Shown here one piece after another: positions 1 to 5,957 of a DNA stretch of 7,951 bases (position 1 is the first letter of the stretch; each line of letters opens with the position of its first letter). Source of the stretch: Chloroflexota bacterium (GTDB lineage Bacteria > Chloroflexota > Limnocylindria > QHBO01); assembly GCA_023250255.1 (NCBI GenBank), contig JAHFBB010000028.1, positions 1 to 7,951 of the forward strand. The letters are read 5' to 3'. Below the pieces are notes generated by a model. That model was not told the DNA's origin. It ran no database searches and saw only the letters and a program-made list of their open reading frames with translations. Both the position numbers and the translations under genes were made by a program.

Positions 1-1
1 C

Positions 2-571
2 ACCGACCCCGGCGCGTCGGTCACCCGTCCGGCGGCAACCGACCGGCTCGACCTGGAATGTGAGCTGGCGGTGGTCATTGGCCGCGGGGGGTCCCACATC
101 CGGTCGGAACAGGCGCTGGACCACGTGTTCGGTTACACCGTTCTCAACGACCTCACCGCCCGCGATCTTCAGCGCGAAGATCGGCAGTGGCTGCGGGCCA
201 AAGGTTGGGACGGCTTTGCACCCATGGGACCGATGATCGTGACGGCCGATGAACTCGACGACCCGGGAAATCTGGCGGTTCGATCCTGGGTGAACGGTGA
301 GCCGTGGCAGGATTCGTCTACGGCGAACATGATCTGGGACGTGGCGACCCTCATCGAATTCATCAGTCGATCGATCCGCCTCGAGTCCGGTGACGTGTTG
401 GCAACCGGCACGCCCGCGGGCGTCGGCCACTTCCATGATCCGCCGCGCTACCTCGCCGACGGGGACGAGATCCTTTGCGAGATCGAGGGGATCGGCCGCC
501 TGGTGACGCGTATCAGCGACGAACTTCCGCGGGCCGATCATCTGCTGGCGGCAGGGGTCGGCTCACTGTGA
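2..571 (+). CDS. Fumarylacetoacetate hydrolase (FAH) family protein, 5' truncated
   Basis: The gene enters from the left edge and only its last 189 residues are visible; the in-frame reading is open to position 2. The catalytic FAH C-terminal domain is present. The metal-binding E-x-E is at visible residues 19-21 (DLECELAVVIGR), followed by a third acidic ligand, D50, in LNDLTARD. Then come K67 in AKGWDGFAPMGP, VNGEPWQ, and the late signature TGTPAGVG at 135-142. Family members use a divalent cation to cleave or isomerise diketo- or oxo-acids: fumarylpyruvate or acylpyruvate hydrolases, hydroxyheptadienedioate isomerases, oxaloacetate decarboxylases. The substrate cannot be told from this fragment. 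The stop codon overlaps or abuts tdh, so the gene probably shares an operon with tdh-kbl. The protein is probably cytoplasmic. The family is certain; the reaction is not assigned. Confidence 0.93.
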   Translation, partial: TDPGASVTRPAATDRLDLECELAVVIGRGGSHIRSEQALDHVFGYTVLNDLTARDLQREDRQWLRAKGWDGFAPMGPMIVTADELDDPGNLAVRSWVNGEPWQDSSTANMIWDVATLIEFISRSIRLESGDVLATGTPAGVGHFHDPPRYLADGDEILCEIEGIGRLVTRISDELPRADHLLAAGVGSL

Positions 572-588
572 CCGCTTCGCCGGGGACC

Positions 589-1614
589 ATGCGAGCATTG
601 GCAAAGACCAGCCCAGCCCCGGGTCTGGAACTCGTCGAGCGCCCGGTCCCCACGTTCGGGGCAGGCGAGGTATTGCTCCAGGTGGAGGCGGCGAGCATCT
701 GCGGGACGGATCGCCACATCCACGACTGGGACGCCTGGGCCGCCGAAAACGTCGAGCCGCCGGTCATCCTTGGACACGAGATCGCGGGCCGGGTGGTGGC
801 CGCCGGACCCGGTGTAACCCGGGTACGGGAGGGCGACCTCGTTGGCGTGGAATCGCACCTGTTCGACGGAACCTGCAGCCAGTGCCGTAACGGGCGGCAG
901 CACCTCTGCCGGAACCTGCGGGTCATCGGTGTGCACCGCGACGGTGGCTACGCCGAGTACCTGGTTATCCCCGAGCAGAATGCGGTGGTCTCGAATGGCC
1001 TCGATCCCGCCGTGGTCGCGCTGCAGGAACCCATGGGCAACGCGGTCCATGCGGCGTTCGTCGAACCCATTGACGGGCGTGCGGTAGCGGTGACCGGCTG
1101 CGGTCCCATCGGTCTGTGCGCGGTCGGCATCGCTCGTGCCGCGGGGGCGTCGGTGGTCGTGGCAACCGACACCGAACCATACCGTCTTGAACTGGCCAGC
1201 CGAATGGGTGCGACCGTGACGATTGATGCTGCCGCGCCGGATGCGATCGCGCGGGTCACCGACGCAACCGGCGGCGACGGGATCGACGTCGTCCTCGAGA
1301 TGAGTGGGGCCGCAGCCGCCTTGTCACAAGCGCTCCATTTCATCCGTCGTGGCGGCTCGATCAGCCTGCTCGGCATCTACGCCCGCCCGGTCGAGGTCGA
1401 CATCTCGAACCTGGTGATCGAGCAGGAACTGACGCTCCACGGCATTTTTGGCCGTCGGATCTACGACACCTGGACCCGGACCCAGGACCTCCTGCGTTCC
1501 GGCGGTCTCGATGTGACGCCGGTGATCACCCATCGGCTGGACCTTGCCGACTGGCAGCAGGGGTTTGACCTTCTCGCATCCCGGCATGCCGGAAAGGTGG
1601 TTCTCAGCCCATGA
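589..1614 (+). CDS. tdh: L-threonine 3-dehydrogenase
   Basis: A zinc-dependent medium-chain dehydrogenase that oxidises L-threonine with NAD+ to 2-amino-3-ketobutyrate. From ATG 589 it has 341 residues, the length of the E. coli enzyme, and begins MRALAK like it. Visible sites are catalytic-zinc C38 (SICGTD) and H63-E64 (GHE), H90, which affects substrate specificity in the E. coli enzyme, the NAD-binding GCGPIG at 170-175, and D194 near the end of the second Rossmann strand, consistent with NAD+. LEMSGA, HGIFGRRIYDTW and VITHR are typical of Tdh. The structural zinc lobe has C96, C99 and C107, but the first ligand is D93 instead of Cys. An alternative GTG start at 568, overlapping the upstream stop as GTGA, has an AGGGG about 10 nt upstream and would add 7 residues; I prefer 589 on family length. 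The stop overlaps kbl, the next enzyme of the pathway, which strongly supports the assignment. Confidence 0.95.
   Translation: MRALAKTSPAPGLELVERPVPTFGAGEVLLQVEAASICGTDRHIHDWDAWAAENVEPPVILGHEIAGRVVAAGPGVTRVREGDLVGVESHLFDGTCSQCRNGRQHLCRNLRVIGVHRDGGYAEYLVIPEQNAVVSNGLDPAVVALQEPMGNAVHAAFVEPIDGRAVAVTGCGPIGLCAVGIARAAGASVVVATDTEPYRLELASRMGATVTIDAAAPDAIARVTDATGGDGIDVVLEMSGAAAALSQALHFIRRGGSISLLGIYARPVEVDISNLVIEQELTLHGIFGRRIYDTWTRTQDLLRSGGLDVTPVITHRLDLADWQQGFDLLASRHAGKVVLSP
1595..1600 (+). promoter_or_regulatory. Probable ribosome binding site of kbl
   Basis: AGGTGG lies inside the 3' end of tdh, 10 nt before the kbl ATG. Together with the ATGA overlap it suggests that kbl can be initiated both by coupling and on its own. 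Confidence 0.5.
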
Positions 1615-2804
1615 CCGATCCGCTCGCCTTCCTGGGAGCCGAACTCGACGAGCTGCGCGCGAAGGGGCTCTATCGGCGGCTGCGGGTGGTCGAGAGTGAG
1701 CAGGCCGCCCATTGCCGAATCGATGGTCGCGAGGTCATCACCCTGTCGAGTAACAACTACCTGGGGCTGACCACCCATCCGAAGTTGCGCCGCGCGGCCA
1801 TCGAGGCTGTGGAAGCGTTCGGCGCCGGCTCAGGGGCGGTGCGCACCATCGCCGGGACCATGACCCTGCACCAACAGCTCGAGGCGCGCCTGGCGGAGTT
1901 CAAGCACGTCGAGGCAACACTCACCTTCCAGTCGGGCTTCACTGCCAACACCGGCGCCATACCCATCCTGGCCCCCGAAGGCTCGGTGATCGTTTCCGAC
2001 GAGCTCAACCACGCCAGCATCATCGACGGGATTCGACTCTCGAAAGCCGAGCGCCGGATCTTCCCGCATGCCGACACCGATGCGCTGCGCGCGACGCTGC
2101 GCGACATCCGATCCGCACCCGGCGGAGCTGATCGAACGGTGCTGGTCATCACCGACGGCGTGTTCAGCATGGACGGCGACATCGCGCGGCTGCCGGAGAT
2201 CGTGGAAGCTGCCGAAGAGTTCGAGGCTGCTGTCTTCGTCGATGACGCTCACGCGTCCGGGGTGTTGGGCAGAAACGGGCGAGGCACGGTTGACCACTTC
2301 GATCTCCACGGTCGGGTCCATGTGCAGGTCGGCACATTGTCGAAGGCCATTGGGGTGTTGGGCGGCTACGTGGCGGGATCGTTGAACCTGCGCGAGGTGC
2401 TCATCCATCGGGCCCGGCCGTTCCTGTTCTCGACCTCCCACCCCCCGGCAGTGGCCGCGGCCTGCCTGGCGGCCATCGACGTCCTCGAGAGCGAGCCGGA
2501 CCGACTCGAGCGGCTGTGGGCGAATACCCGCCTGTTCAAGGATGGCATGCGACGACTCGGCTTCGACATCGGTGGGTCAGAAACGCCCATCACGCCGGTC
2601 ATCGCGGGTAGTGGCGCGCTGGCCATGAAACTCTCCGACCGACTGTTCGAGGAGGGCGTGTTTGCGCAGGGGATCGGCTTCCCGACGGTACCGGATGCCC
2701 GCAGCCGGGTTCGGACGATTGTCACCGCCGAACACAGCGAAACCGACCTCGCGGAATGCCTGGCGGCGTTCGAGCTGGTCGGCAGGGAACTGGGACTCAT
2801 CTAA
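1611..2804 (+). CDS. kbl: Glycine C-acetyltransferase (2-amino-3-ketobutyrate CoA ligase)
   Basis: A PLP-dependent enzyme of the alpha-oxoamine synthase family. It cleaves 2-amino-3-ketobutyrate with CoA to glycine and acetyl-CoA, the second step of threonine breakdown after Tdh. Length is 397 residues, against 398 in E. coli. Visible motifs are SSNNYLGLTTHP (46-57), GAGSGAVRTIAGT (71-83), H134 in ELNHASI, which should stack on the PLP ring, S186 in TDGVFSMDGD, D211 and H214 in VDDAHASG, and the Schiff-base lysine K245 in GTLSKAIGVLGGY. The last motif resembles the Bacillus Kbl type more than the E. coli one. The ATG shares the sequence ATGA with the tdh stop, so translation is probably coupled; AGGTGG at 1595-1600 is a plausible ribosome binding site. 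Related family members (5-aminolevulinate, 8-amino-7-oxononanoate and serine palmitoyl synthases) are less likely given the tdh neighbour. Confidence 0.95.
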   Translation: MTDPLAFLGAELDELRAKGLYRRLRVVESEQAAHCRIDGREVITLSSNNYLGLTTHPKLRRAAIEAVEAFGAGSGAVRTIAGTMTLHQQLEARLAEFKHVEATLTFQSGFTANTGAIPILAPEGSVIVSDELNHASIIDGIRLSKAERRIFPHADTDALRATLRDIRSAPGGADRTVLVITDGVFSMDGDIARLPEIVEAAEEFEAAVFVDDAHASGVLGRNGRGTVDHFDLHGRVHVQVGTLSKAIGVLGGYVAGSLNLREVLIHRARPFLFSTSHPPAVAAACLAAIDVLESEPDRLERLWANTRLFKDGMRRLGFDIGGSETPITPVIAGSGALAMKLSDRLFEEGVFAQGIGFPTVPDARSRVRTIVTAEHSETDLAECLAAFELVGRELGLI

Positions 2805-2818
2805 CCCGCACAACAGAA

Positions 2819-2850
2819 GACGGGGTAACGGCGTGAACCGCTACCCCGTC
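2819..2850 (+). terminator. Probable terminator hairpin after kbl
   Basis: A 13-bp stem (arms 2819-2831 and 2838-2850, one A:C mismatch) closes a 6-nt loop, CGTGAA, 14 nt after the kbl stop. The stem is GC-rich (GACGGGGTA/TACCCCGTC) but no T-tract follows, as is common in high-GC genomes. It would end the FAH-tdh-kbl transcript. Confidence 0.65.
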
Positions 2851-2913
2851 CCTGCCAGGGGGGCTGGTTGATTGCGCGGGGCACAGCCGCGCGAGCGAAC
2901 CTCTGGGATGGTG

Positions 2914-2941
2914 TGAGACCCCCGGTTTCCCGGGGGTCTCA
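2914..2941 (-). terminator. Probable terminator hairpin after the secreted-protein gene
   Basis: A perfect 12-bp stem (2914-2925 with 2930-2941; TGAGACCCCCGG and its complement) closes a 4-nt loop, 11 nt beyond the stop of the minus-strand gene that ends at 2953. No T-tract follows on either strand. Because the stem is symmetrical it may also act on read-through from kbl. A third, weaker stem (2874-2879 with 2887-2892) lies between this hairpin and the kbl one. Confidence 0.65.
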
Positions 2942-2952
2942 ACCGTAGTGCC

Positions 2953-3582
2953 TTAGCGGCGGCTGCGGACCGCGGTCACGTTGGCGTAGGCCAGCGTGCC
3001 CAGGGCGCCGAGCAGAATCGCGCCGAAGATGATGGTCGGGACGGCATTGCCGCCACCGATCGGGGACATGGCCCCGTCATCCGGCTCGGAACCACCTTCG
3101 GGCTGCGAACCACTTTCGGGCTGCGAGCCGCCCCCAGGAGCGCCGTGGCAGATGTGGCTGAGGTTGAACTGGTTGTAGTCACCGTTCCAGTCAGCAGTGG
3201 CACCTTCCAGGACGTCGTCACCTGTGGTGTAGACGTCCCAGTGCTCCACGGTCTTGAGGGACTTATTGCTGTCGACGTCGAGCGTTCCGGCACCGGTGAA
3301 GGTGAAGTGTCCGGCGATGGGCGAATCGTGACCATCAGGGAGGCCGTTCAGCACGAAGTGCCACAAGACCTGCCCGTCAGGAACAGTCGCGTCACCGCAA
3401 TCTTCGCCGTCGGCGGTCTGTGAGCTGTCGGTCCCGACATGGGACTCGTGGAGCGTTGCGCCCCCGCCCGCGTACGCGGGGCGGACCGAAACGGCCAGCG
3501 CAAAGGTAAGTGCCGCCAGGGCCGCGATCGCAAGAGCAATCCGCGTCCAACTTCGGGCGGGAGAAGTGGCCTGGACCAACAA
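2953..3582 (-). CDS. Small secreted, C-terminally membrane-anchored protein of unknown function
   Basis: A 209-residue protein with a clear export signal: basic N-terminus (R10, R14), hydrophobic stretch 15-33, and a likely signal peptidase site after AYA at 36-38. The mature domain (about 39-147) contains GQVLWHFVLNG (70-80) and ends in LSHICHG; its only two cysteines, C62 and C145, bracket it and could form a disulfide. A low-complexity linker with six-residue repeats (SQPESG, SQPEGG, SEPDDG; about 153-170) follows. Last come a membrane helix at about 181-202 and a basic tail ending RSRR. The layout is that of a surface-displayed domain on a stalk; there is no LPXTG motif. The WHFVL core resembles uncharacterised surface proteins of high-GC bacteria, from memory only. 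The start is TTG, chosen because AAAGGAG lies 7 nt upstream and the signal peptide follows at once. No function can be assigned. Confidence 0.85.
   Translation of the reverse strand: MLVQATSPARSWTRIALAIAALAALTFALAVSVRPAYAGGGATLHESHVGTDSSQTADGEDCGDATVPDGQVLWHFVLNGLPDGHDSPIAGHFTFTGAGTLDVDSNKSLKTVEHWDVYTTGDDVLEGATADWNGDYNQFNLSHICHGAPGGGSQPESGSQPEGGSEPDDGAMSPIGGGNAVPTIIFGAILLGALGTLAYANVTAVRSRR
3071..3130 (-). repeat. 18-bp tandem repeat encoding a six-residue linker repeat
   Basis: Two nearly identical 18-bp units, 3089-3106 and 3107-3124 (GAACCACCTTCGGGCTGC, one base different), are flanked by degenerate copies on both sides. On the coding strand they give SQPEGG/SQPESG, plus a diverged SEPDDG. 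The array forms the flexible acidic linker between the exported domain and the membrane helix, and may vary in copy number between strains. Confidence 0.75.
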
Positions 3583-3589
3583 TGCCGGT

Positions 3590-3596
3590 CTCCTTT
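3590..3596 (-). promoter_or_regulatory. Ribosome binding site that fixes the TTG start
   Basis: On the minus strand, AAAGGAG is followed by 7 nt and then TTG at 3582-3580. It is the best Shine-Dalgarno match before any gene in the window, and it supports the non-ATG start of the secreted protein. Confidence 0.7.
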
Positions 3597-3726
3597 CAAC
3601 GTTCCCCTGGTTCCGGCAGCGATCCTGCCACCGGCCCCCCTGGGGTCATGGGACCGGCAGCATTACACATCGAGTACCGCCTTGCCTAGTACCCCGGTCT
3701 AGTCTTTTTTGGCTATGCGGTGGGGT

Positions 3727-3770
3727 CTGGTGCGGTGCGGAACCCGAATTTCGGTGCGTCCGCGCACCAG
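3727..3770 (-). other. Long imperfect dyad downstream of the MBL-fold hydrolase gene
   Basis: Outer arms CTGGTGCG (3727-3734) and CGCACCAG (3763-3770) are perfect complements. Inner arms CGGA/TCCG and a central CCGAA-T-TTCGG continue the pairing with small internal loops. The dyad lies 64 nt beyond the stop of the minus-strand hydrolase gene. It could be a terminator or processing hairpin for that transcript, or an operator upstream of the secreted-protein gene; no T-tract supports termination in the minus direction. Confidence 0.35.
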
Positions 3771-3789
3771 GAGCCGGAACATCGGCGCG

Positions 3790-3811
3790 CGTACCGGTTC
3801 CCCGGGGTACG
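3790..3811 (-). terminator. Possible terminator hairpin of the MBL-fold hydrolase gene
   Basis: CGTACC (3790-3795) and GGTACG (3806-3811) form a 6-bp stem around a 10-nt loop, 22 nt beyond the stop codon at 3834. The stem is short and has no T-tract, so this is a weak call. Confidence 0.3.
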
Positions 3812-3833
3812 TCGGGACCGATTTCTGGCGAGG

Positions 3834-4475
3834 TCAGCCGGTCCGGCCGCGCGGTTCGAGGAGGACGACCTGGGTCTCGTCGGGGAGCGAGGTGGCGGTC
3901 ACCAACGCCTTGGGCTGGCGGATCGGCTCGGTGGCCAGTTCGTGCAGGAAGGTCTCTGGTCCGAGCAGGTCAGCCGAAGCGCCGTCGGCGGCGAAATGCA
4001 TGGGAATGACGATTTTCGGCTCGATCTGGGCAACGACTGCTGCCGCCTCTGCCGGCGAGATGGTGAAGGTGCCGCCGGCCGGCACAAGCAGGACGTCGAT
4101 GGGTCCCAGCTCGGAAAGTTGCTCATCGGTCAGGAGGTGACCGAGGTCGCCGAGATGGCAGATGTGGACCCCGTCCACTTCCACCGCAAAGACTACATTC
4201 TCGCCGCGCTCGGACCCTTCGGAGCCGTCGTGCCACGTCCGCACGCCGGTGACCAACAGGTCGCGGTACTCGTACTCACCCGGACGGGTAAGGGTCATCC
4301 CAGCGGTGATCGAGCGGGTGTAAGCGTGGTCGGGGTGCGCGTGGGACAGGGTCAGCAGATCCACTTCGTGCTTGCCGGCCACAAATCCGGTTGCGGGCGG
4401 ACATGGATCGGTGATGACGGTGGCCTCGCGCCCTTTCAGGCGGAAGCAGGCGCGGCCGTACCAGGTGATTTCCAT
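3834..4475 (-). CDS. Metallo-beta-lactamase-fold metal-dependent hydrolase (Lactamase_B_3 / UlaG-like)
   Basis: A 213-residue cytoplasmic protein of the compact MBL-fold branch (Lactamase_B_3, which includes YtkL/UPF0173 and UlaG-like proteins). It starts MEITWYGRACFRL, the usual first strand of that branch. The metal-binding HxHxDH is seen as SHAHPDH (H45, H47, D49, H50). H82 in TWHDG, H107 and D110 in CHLGDLGH, and H160 in IPMHF complete a plausible two-metal site, and PAGGTFTI (132-139) is a typical loop. Family members hydrolyse phosphodiesters, lactones or thioesters; the substrate here is unknown. There is no signal peptide and no clear Shine-Dalgarno before ATG 4475. An inverted repeat overlaps the start codon and two hairpins lie just upstream, so control may act on the leader. 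The gene is divergent from the metallopeptidase. The fold is certain, the function is not. Confidence 0.92.
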   Translation of the reverse strand: MEITWYGRACFRLKGREATVITDPCPPATGFVAGKHEVDLLTLSHAHPDHAYTRSITAGMTLTRPGEYEYRDLLVTGVRTWHDGSEGSERGENVVFAVEVDGVHICHLGDLGHLLTDEQLSELGPIDVLLVPAGGTFTISPAEAAAVVAQIEPKIVIPMHFAADGASADLLGPETFLHELATEPIRQPKALVTATSLPDETQVVLLEPRGRTG

Positions 4476-4488
4476 CGGTGGACCGATG
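4473..4488. promoter_or_regulatory. Inverted repeat overlapping the hydrolase start codon
   Basis: CATCGGT and ACCGATG are perfect 7-bp arms separated by GG. The left arm contains the start codon (4473-4475, minus strand). The repeat could be an operator, or an RNA structure that masks the start, though a 2-nt centre means the inner pairs would have to open in RNA. Confidence 0.35.
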
Positions 4489-4539
4489 CTACCGCAGATA
4501 GCACGAGCGCCGGTGCCCGCCCAATGACACCGGCGCTCG
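4488..4539 (-). promoter_or_regulatory. Tandem hairpins in the hydrolase leader
   Basis: The larger hairpin has perfect 12-bp arms, CGAGCGCCGGTG (4504-4515) and its complement (4528-4539), around a 12-nt loop. A smaller one pairs 4488-4493 with 4497-4502 on the minus-strand RNA (GCUAUC/GGUAGC, one G-U pair, 3-nt loop). They sit 12 to 64 nt upstream of the hydrolase ATG, where no converging gene needs a terminator. A leader RNA element, an attenuator or a relic terminator are all possible. Confidence 0.4.
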
Positions 4540-4553
4540 AAGGAGGGAGGGTG

Positions 4554-4567
4554 GAGGATCGATCCTC
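4554..4567. promoter_or_regulatory. Perfect 14-bp palindrome, operator-like
   Basis: GAGGATCGATCCTC is a perfect palindrome in the middle of the divergent intergenic region, 78 nt from the hydrolase start and 115 nt from the metallopeptidase start. Its size and position suit a dimeric regulator serving both promoters. No recognisable regulator gene lies in the window. Confidence 0.4.
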
Positions 4568-4682
4568 GCGGATCTCACACTCGCAAGCCCGATGCTAGAA
4601 AGGCCAGGTGAATCTGCAACCTTGCCGATGTGAAGAAACCTGAACCTTCGGCCAACCGGTTGCCATGCCATGATCCGGTCCG

Positions 4683-5948
4683 ATGTCACCGTTCTCCCGT
4701 CGTCTGCTGGCCTCAGGCGCACTGCTGCTCTCGCTGGCCCTGATCACCATCCTTACCCTGCGTGCGCTGGGTGTGCCGATCGCGGTCGGACCGTTGGCCA
4801 GCGCCACCCCATTGCCACTGCCCTCGGCCACGCCCACCCCGGACGGTTCGGCCGACCCGCTGGCGGTGATCGGGGGCATCTACGCCGCGGTCGAGGACCT
4901 ACGCAACCTGCCGGCTGCCGACCTCGGTCAGCCCGAGGCCATAAGCACCGACGAACTGGCGTCGCGCCTGGAGGCCGACTTCGCGGCGAACTACAGCGTC
5001 GAGCAGCAGGCCGCCGACGAGGCGGTACTCCGCGCGCTGGGGATGCTCGATCTCGACCAGGACTACCGTCAACTCCAGCTCGCCATGCTGAGCGGACAGG
5101 TCATTGGCTACTACGACGACACGACCAACAGGATGGTCATCGTCGGCGGGGGCGATCTGGGGCCGCCCGAACAGATCGTGGTCGCCCACGAGTACACCCA
5201 CGCTCTCCAGGATGCCGCGTTTGACCTGACCGCGTTCACCGACGGCCCCCTCGGCCAGGACGACGTGGGCATGGCTCGGCTCGCACTGGTGGAAGGGGAC
5301 GCCACCACGGTCATGGTCCTGTGGGCTCTGCAGGCGCTCACGCCCGATGAATTGGGCGAGGTCACCGGCCAGCCCATCCCCGATGCCGCCGACGTCCCCG
5401 ACTGGATGGTTGCCCAACTCGAGTTCGCCTATACCAGCGGGTCGGAGTTCGTGTCCGAGCTGTATGCCCGCGGTGATTTCGCCGCCGTGGACGCGGCGTT
5501 CACCGATCCGCCGACGTCAACGGAGCAGATCCTCCATCTGGACGCATATGTCGATGGCCACGAGCCGATTGAGGTCCTGCCTCCGGCAGGCGTCGCTGCC
5601 GCCCTCGGTGACGACTGGACCGATGCCGACACCGCAACCATGGGCGAGGCGATGACCGCGATCTGGCTGGAAGCCATGGGCGCGGACGAGTCCGATGCGG
5701 GAATCGCCGGTACTGGTTGGGGTGGTGACGCGCTGACGGCTGCCGTCGGGCCCGACGGGGAGGCTGCGCTTGCCTGGTCGCTCGTCTTCGACCGGCCCGC
5801 CGACGCCACCCAGTTCGCGGAAGCCTATGCCGACCTCCCGGCCCTGCTCCTGCCCGGACAACTGATCGTGGTGTCCGACACCGAGGTGCTGCTCATCCAG
5901 GCCTCGAGCGCGGATCTGGTTGACCTGCTGGTGGCAGCGCTCAGTTAG
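4683..5948 (+). CDS. Extracytoplasmic HExxH zinc metallopeptidase-like protein
   Basis: A 421-residue protein with N-terminal basic residues (R6, R7) and a hydrophobic segment at about 8-27, then a Pro/Ala/Thr-rich linker (about 38-53). It is probably exported and held by the uncleaved segment, although cleavage near LAS-A at 38-41 is possible. The active site is visible: HEYTH at 169-173 in VVAHEYTHALQD, with E204 in ALVEGDAT as the likely third zinc ligand, giving a gluzincin-like arrangement. GYYDDTTNRMVIVG (142-155) comes just before it. The downstream PPTSTEQILH (276-285) and a C-terminal domain beginning about GTGWGGDA (343-350) recur, as I recall, in uncharacterised Chloroflexota and Deinococcus relatives. 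The substrate is unknown. ATG 4683 is chosen because the frame is closed by TGA at 4671-4673; no Shine-Dalgarno is visible, so the mRNA may be leaderless or weakly initiated. The gene ends 7 bp from argS, tail to tail. Confidence 0.85.
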   Translation: MSPFSRRLLASGALLLSLALITILTLRALGVPIAVGPLASATPLPLPSATPTPDGSADPLAVIGGIYAAVEDLRNLPAADLGQPEAISTDELASRLEADFAANYSVEQQAADEAVLRALGMLDLDQDYRQLQLAMLSGQVIGYYDDTTNRMVIVGGGDLGPPEQIVVAHEYTHALQDAAFDLTAFTDGPLGQDDVGMARLALVEGDATTVMVLWALQALTPDELGEVTGQPIPDAADVPDWMVAQLEFAYTSGSEFVSELYARGDFAAVDAAFTDPPTSTEQILHLDAYVDGHEPIEVLPPAGVAAALGDDWTDADTATMGEAMTAIWLEAMGADESDAGIAGTGWGGDALTAAVGPDGEAALAWSLVFDRPADATQFAEAYADLPALLLPGQLIVVSDTEVLLIQASSADLVDLLVAALS

Positions 5949-5957
5949 ATCCGGATC
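5948..5957. other. 10-bp palindrome at the convergent gene ends
   Basis: GATCCGGATC is a perfect palindrome covering the 7-bp gap between the metallopeptidase stop (TAG, 5946-5948) and the argS stop (TGA, minus strand, 5958-5956). It is too short and has too small a centre to be a terminator by itself. No other terminator fits between these genes, so the transcripts probably overlap. Confidence 0.4.

Noticed and set aside
475..588. Upstream extension of tdh to an ATG at 475
   Set aside because: It would overlap the FAH gene by about 97 nt and add an Arg/Gly-rich segment absent from the family. Starts at 589 or 568 fit better.
1830..2441. A 203-codon minus-strand frame inside kbl
   Set aside because: It is a shadow of kbl, which has all PLP-site motifs; the antisense product has no domain I recognise.
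3089..3124. Short direct repeats considered as a CRISPR or minisatellite
   Set aside because: The units are contiguous with no spacers and in frame with a protein linker, so they are a coding repeat.
4504..4539. The 12-bp hairpin considered as a tRNA arm or tRNA relic
   Set aside because: No cloverleaf, T-loop (GTTCRA) or CCA-end context surrounds it.
3720..4598. A 292-codon open frame on the plus strand covering the whole MBL-fold gene
   Set aside because: It is antisense to a gene with a full set of metal-binding motifs, its translation shows no recognisable domain, and long antisense frames are expected at this GC content.
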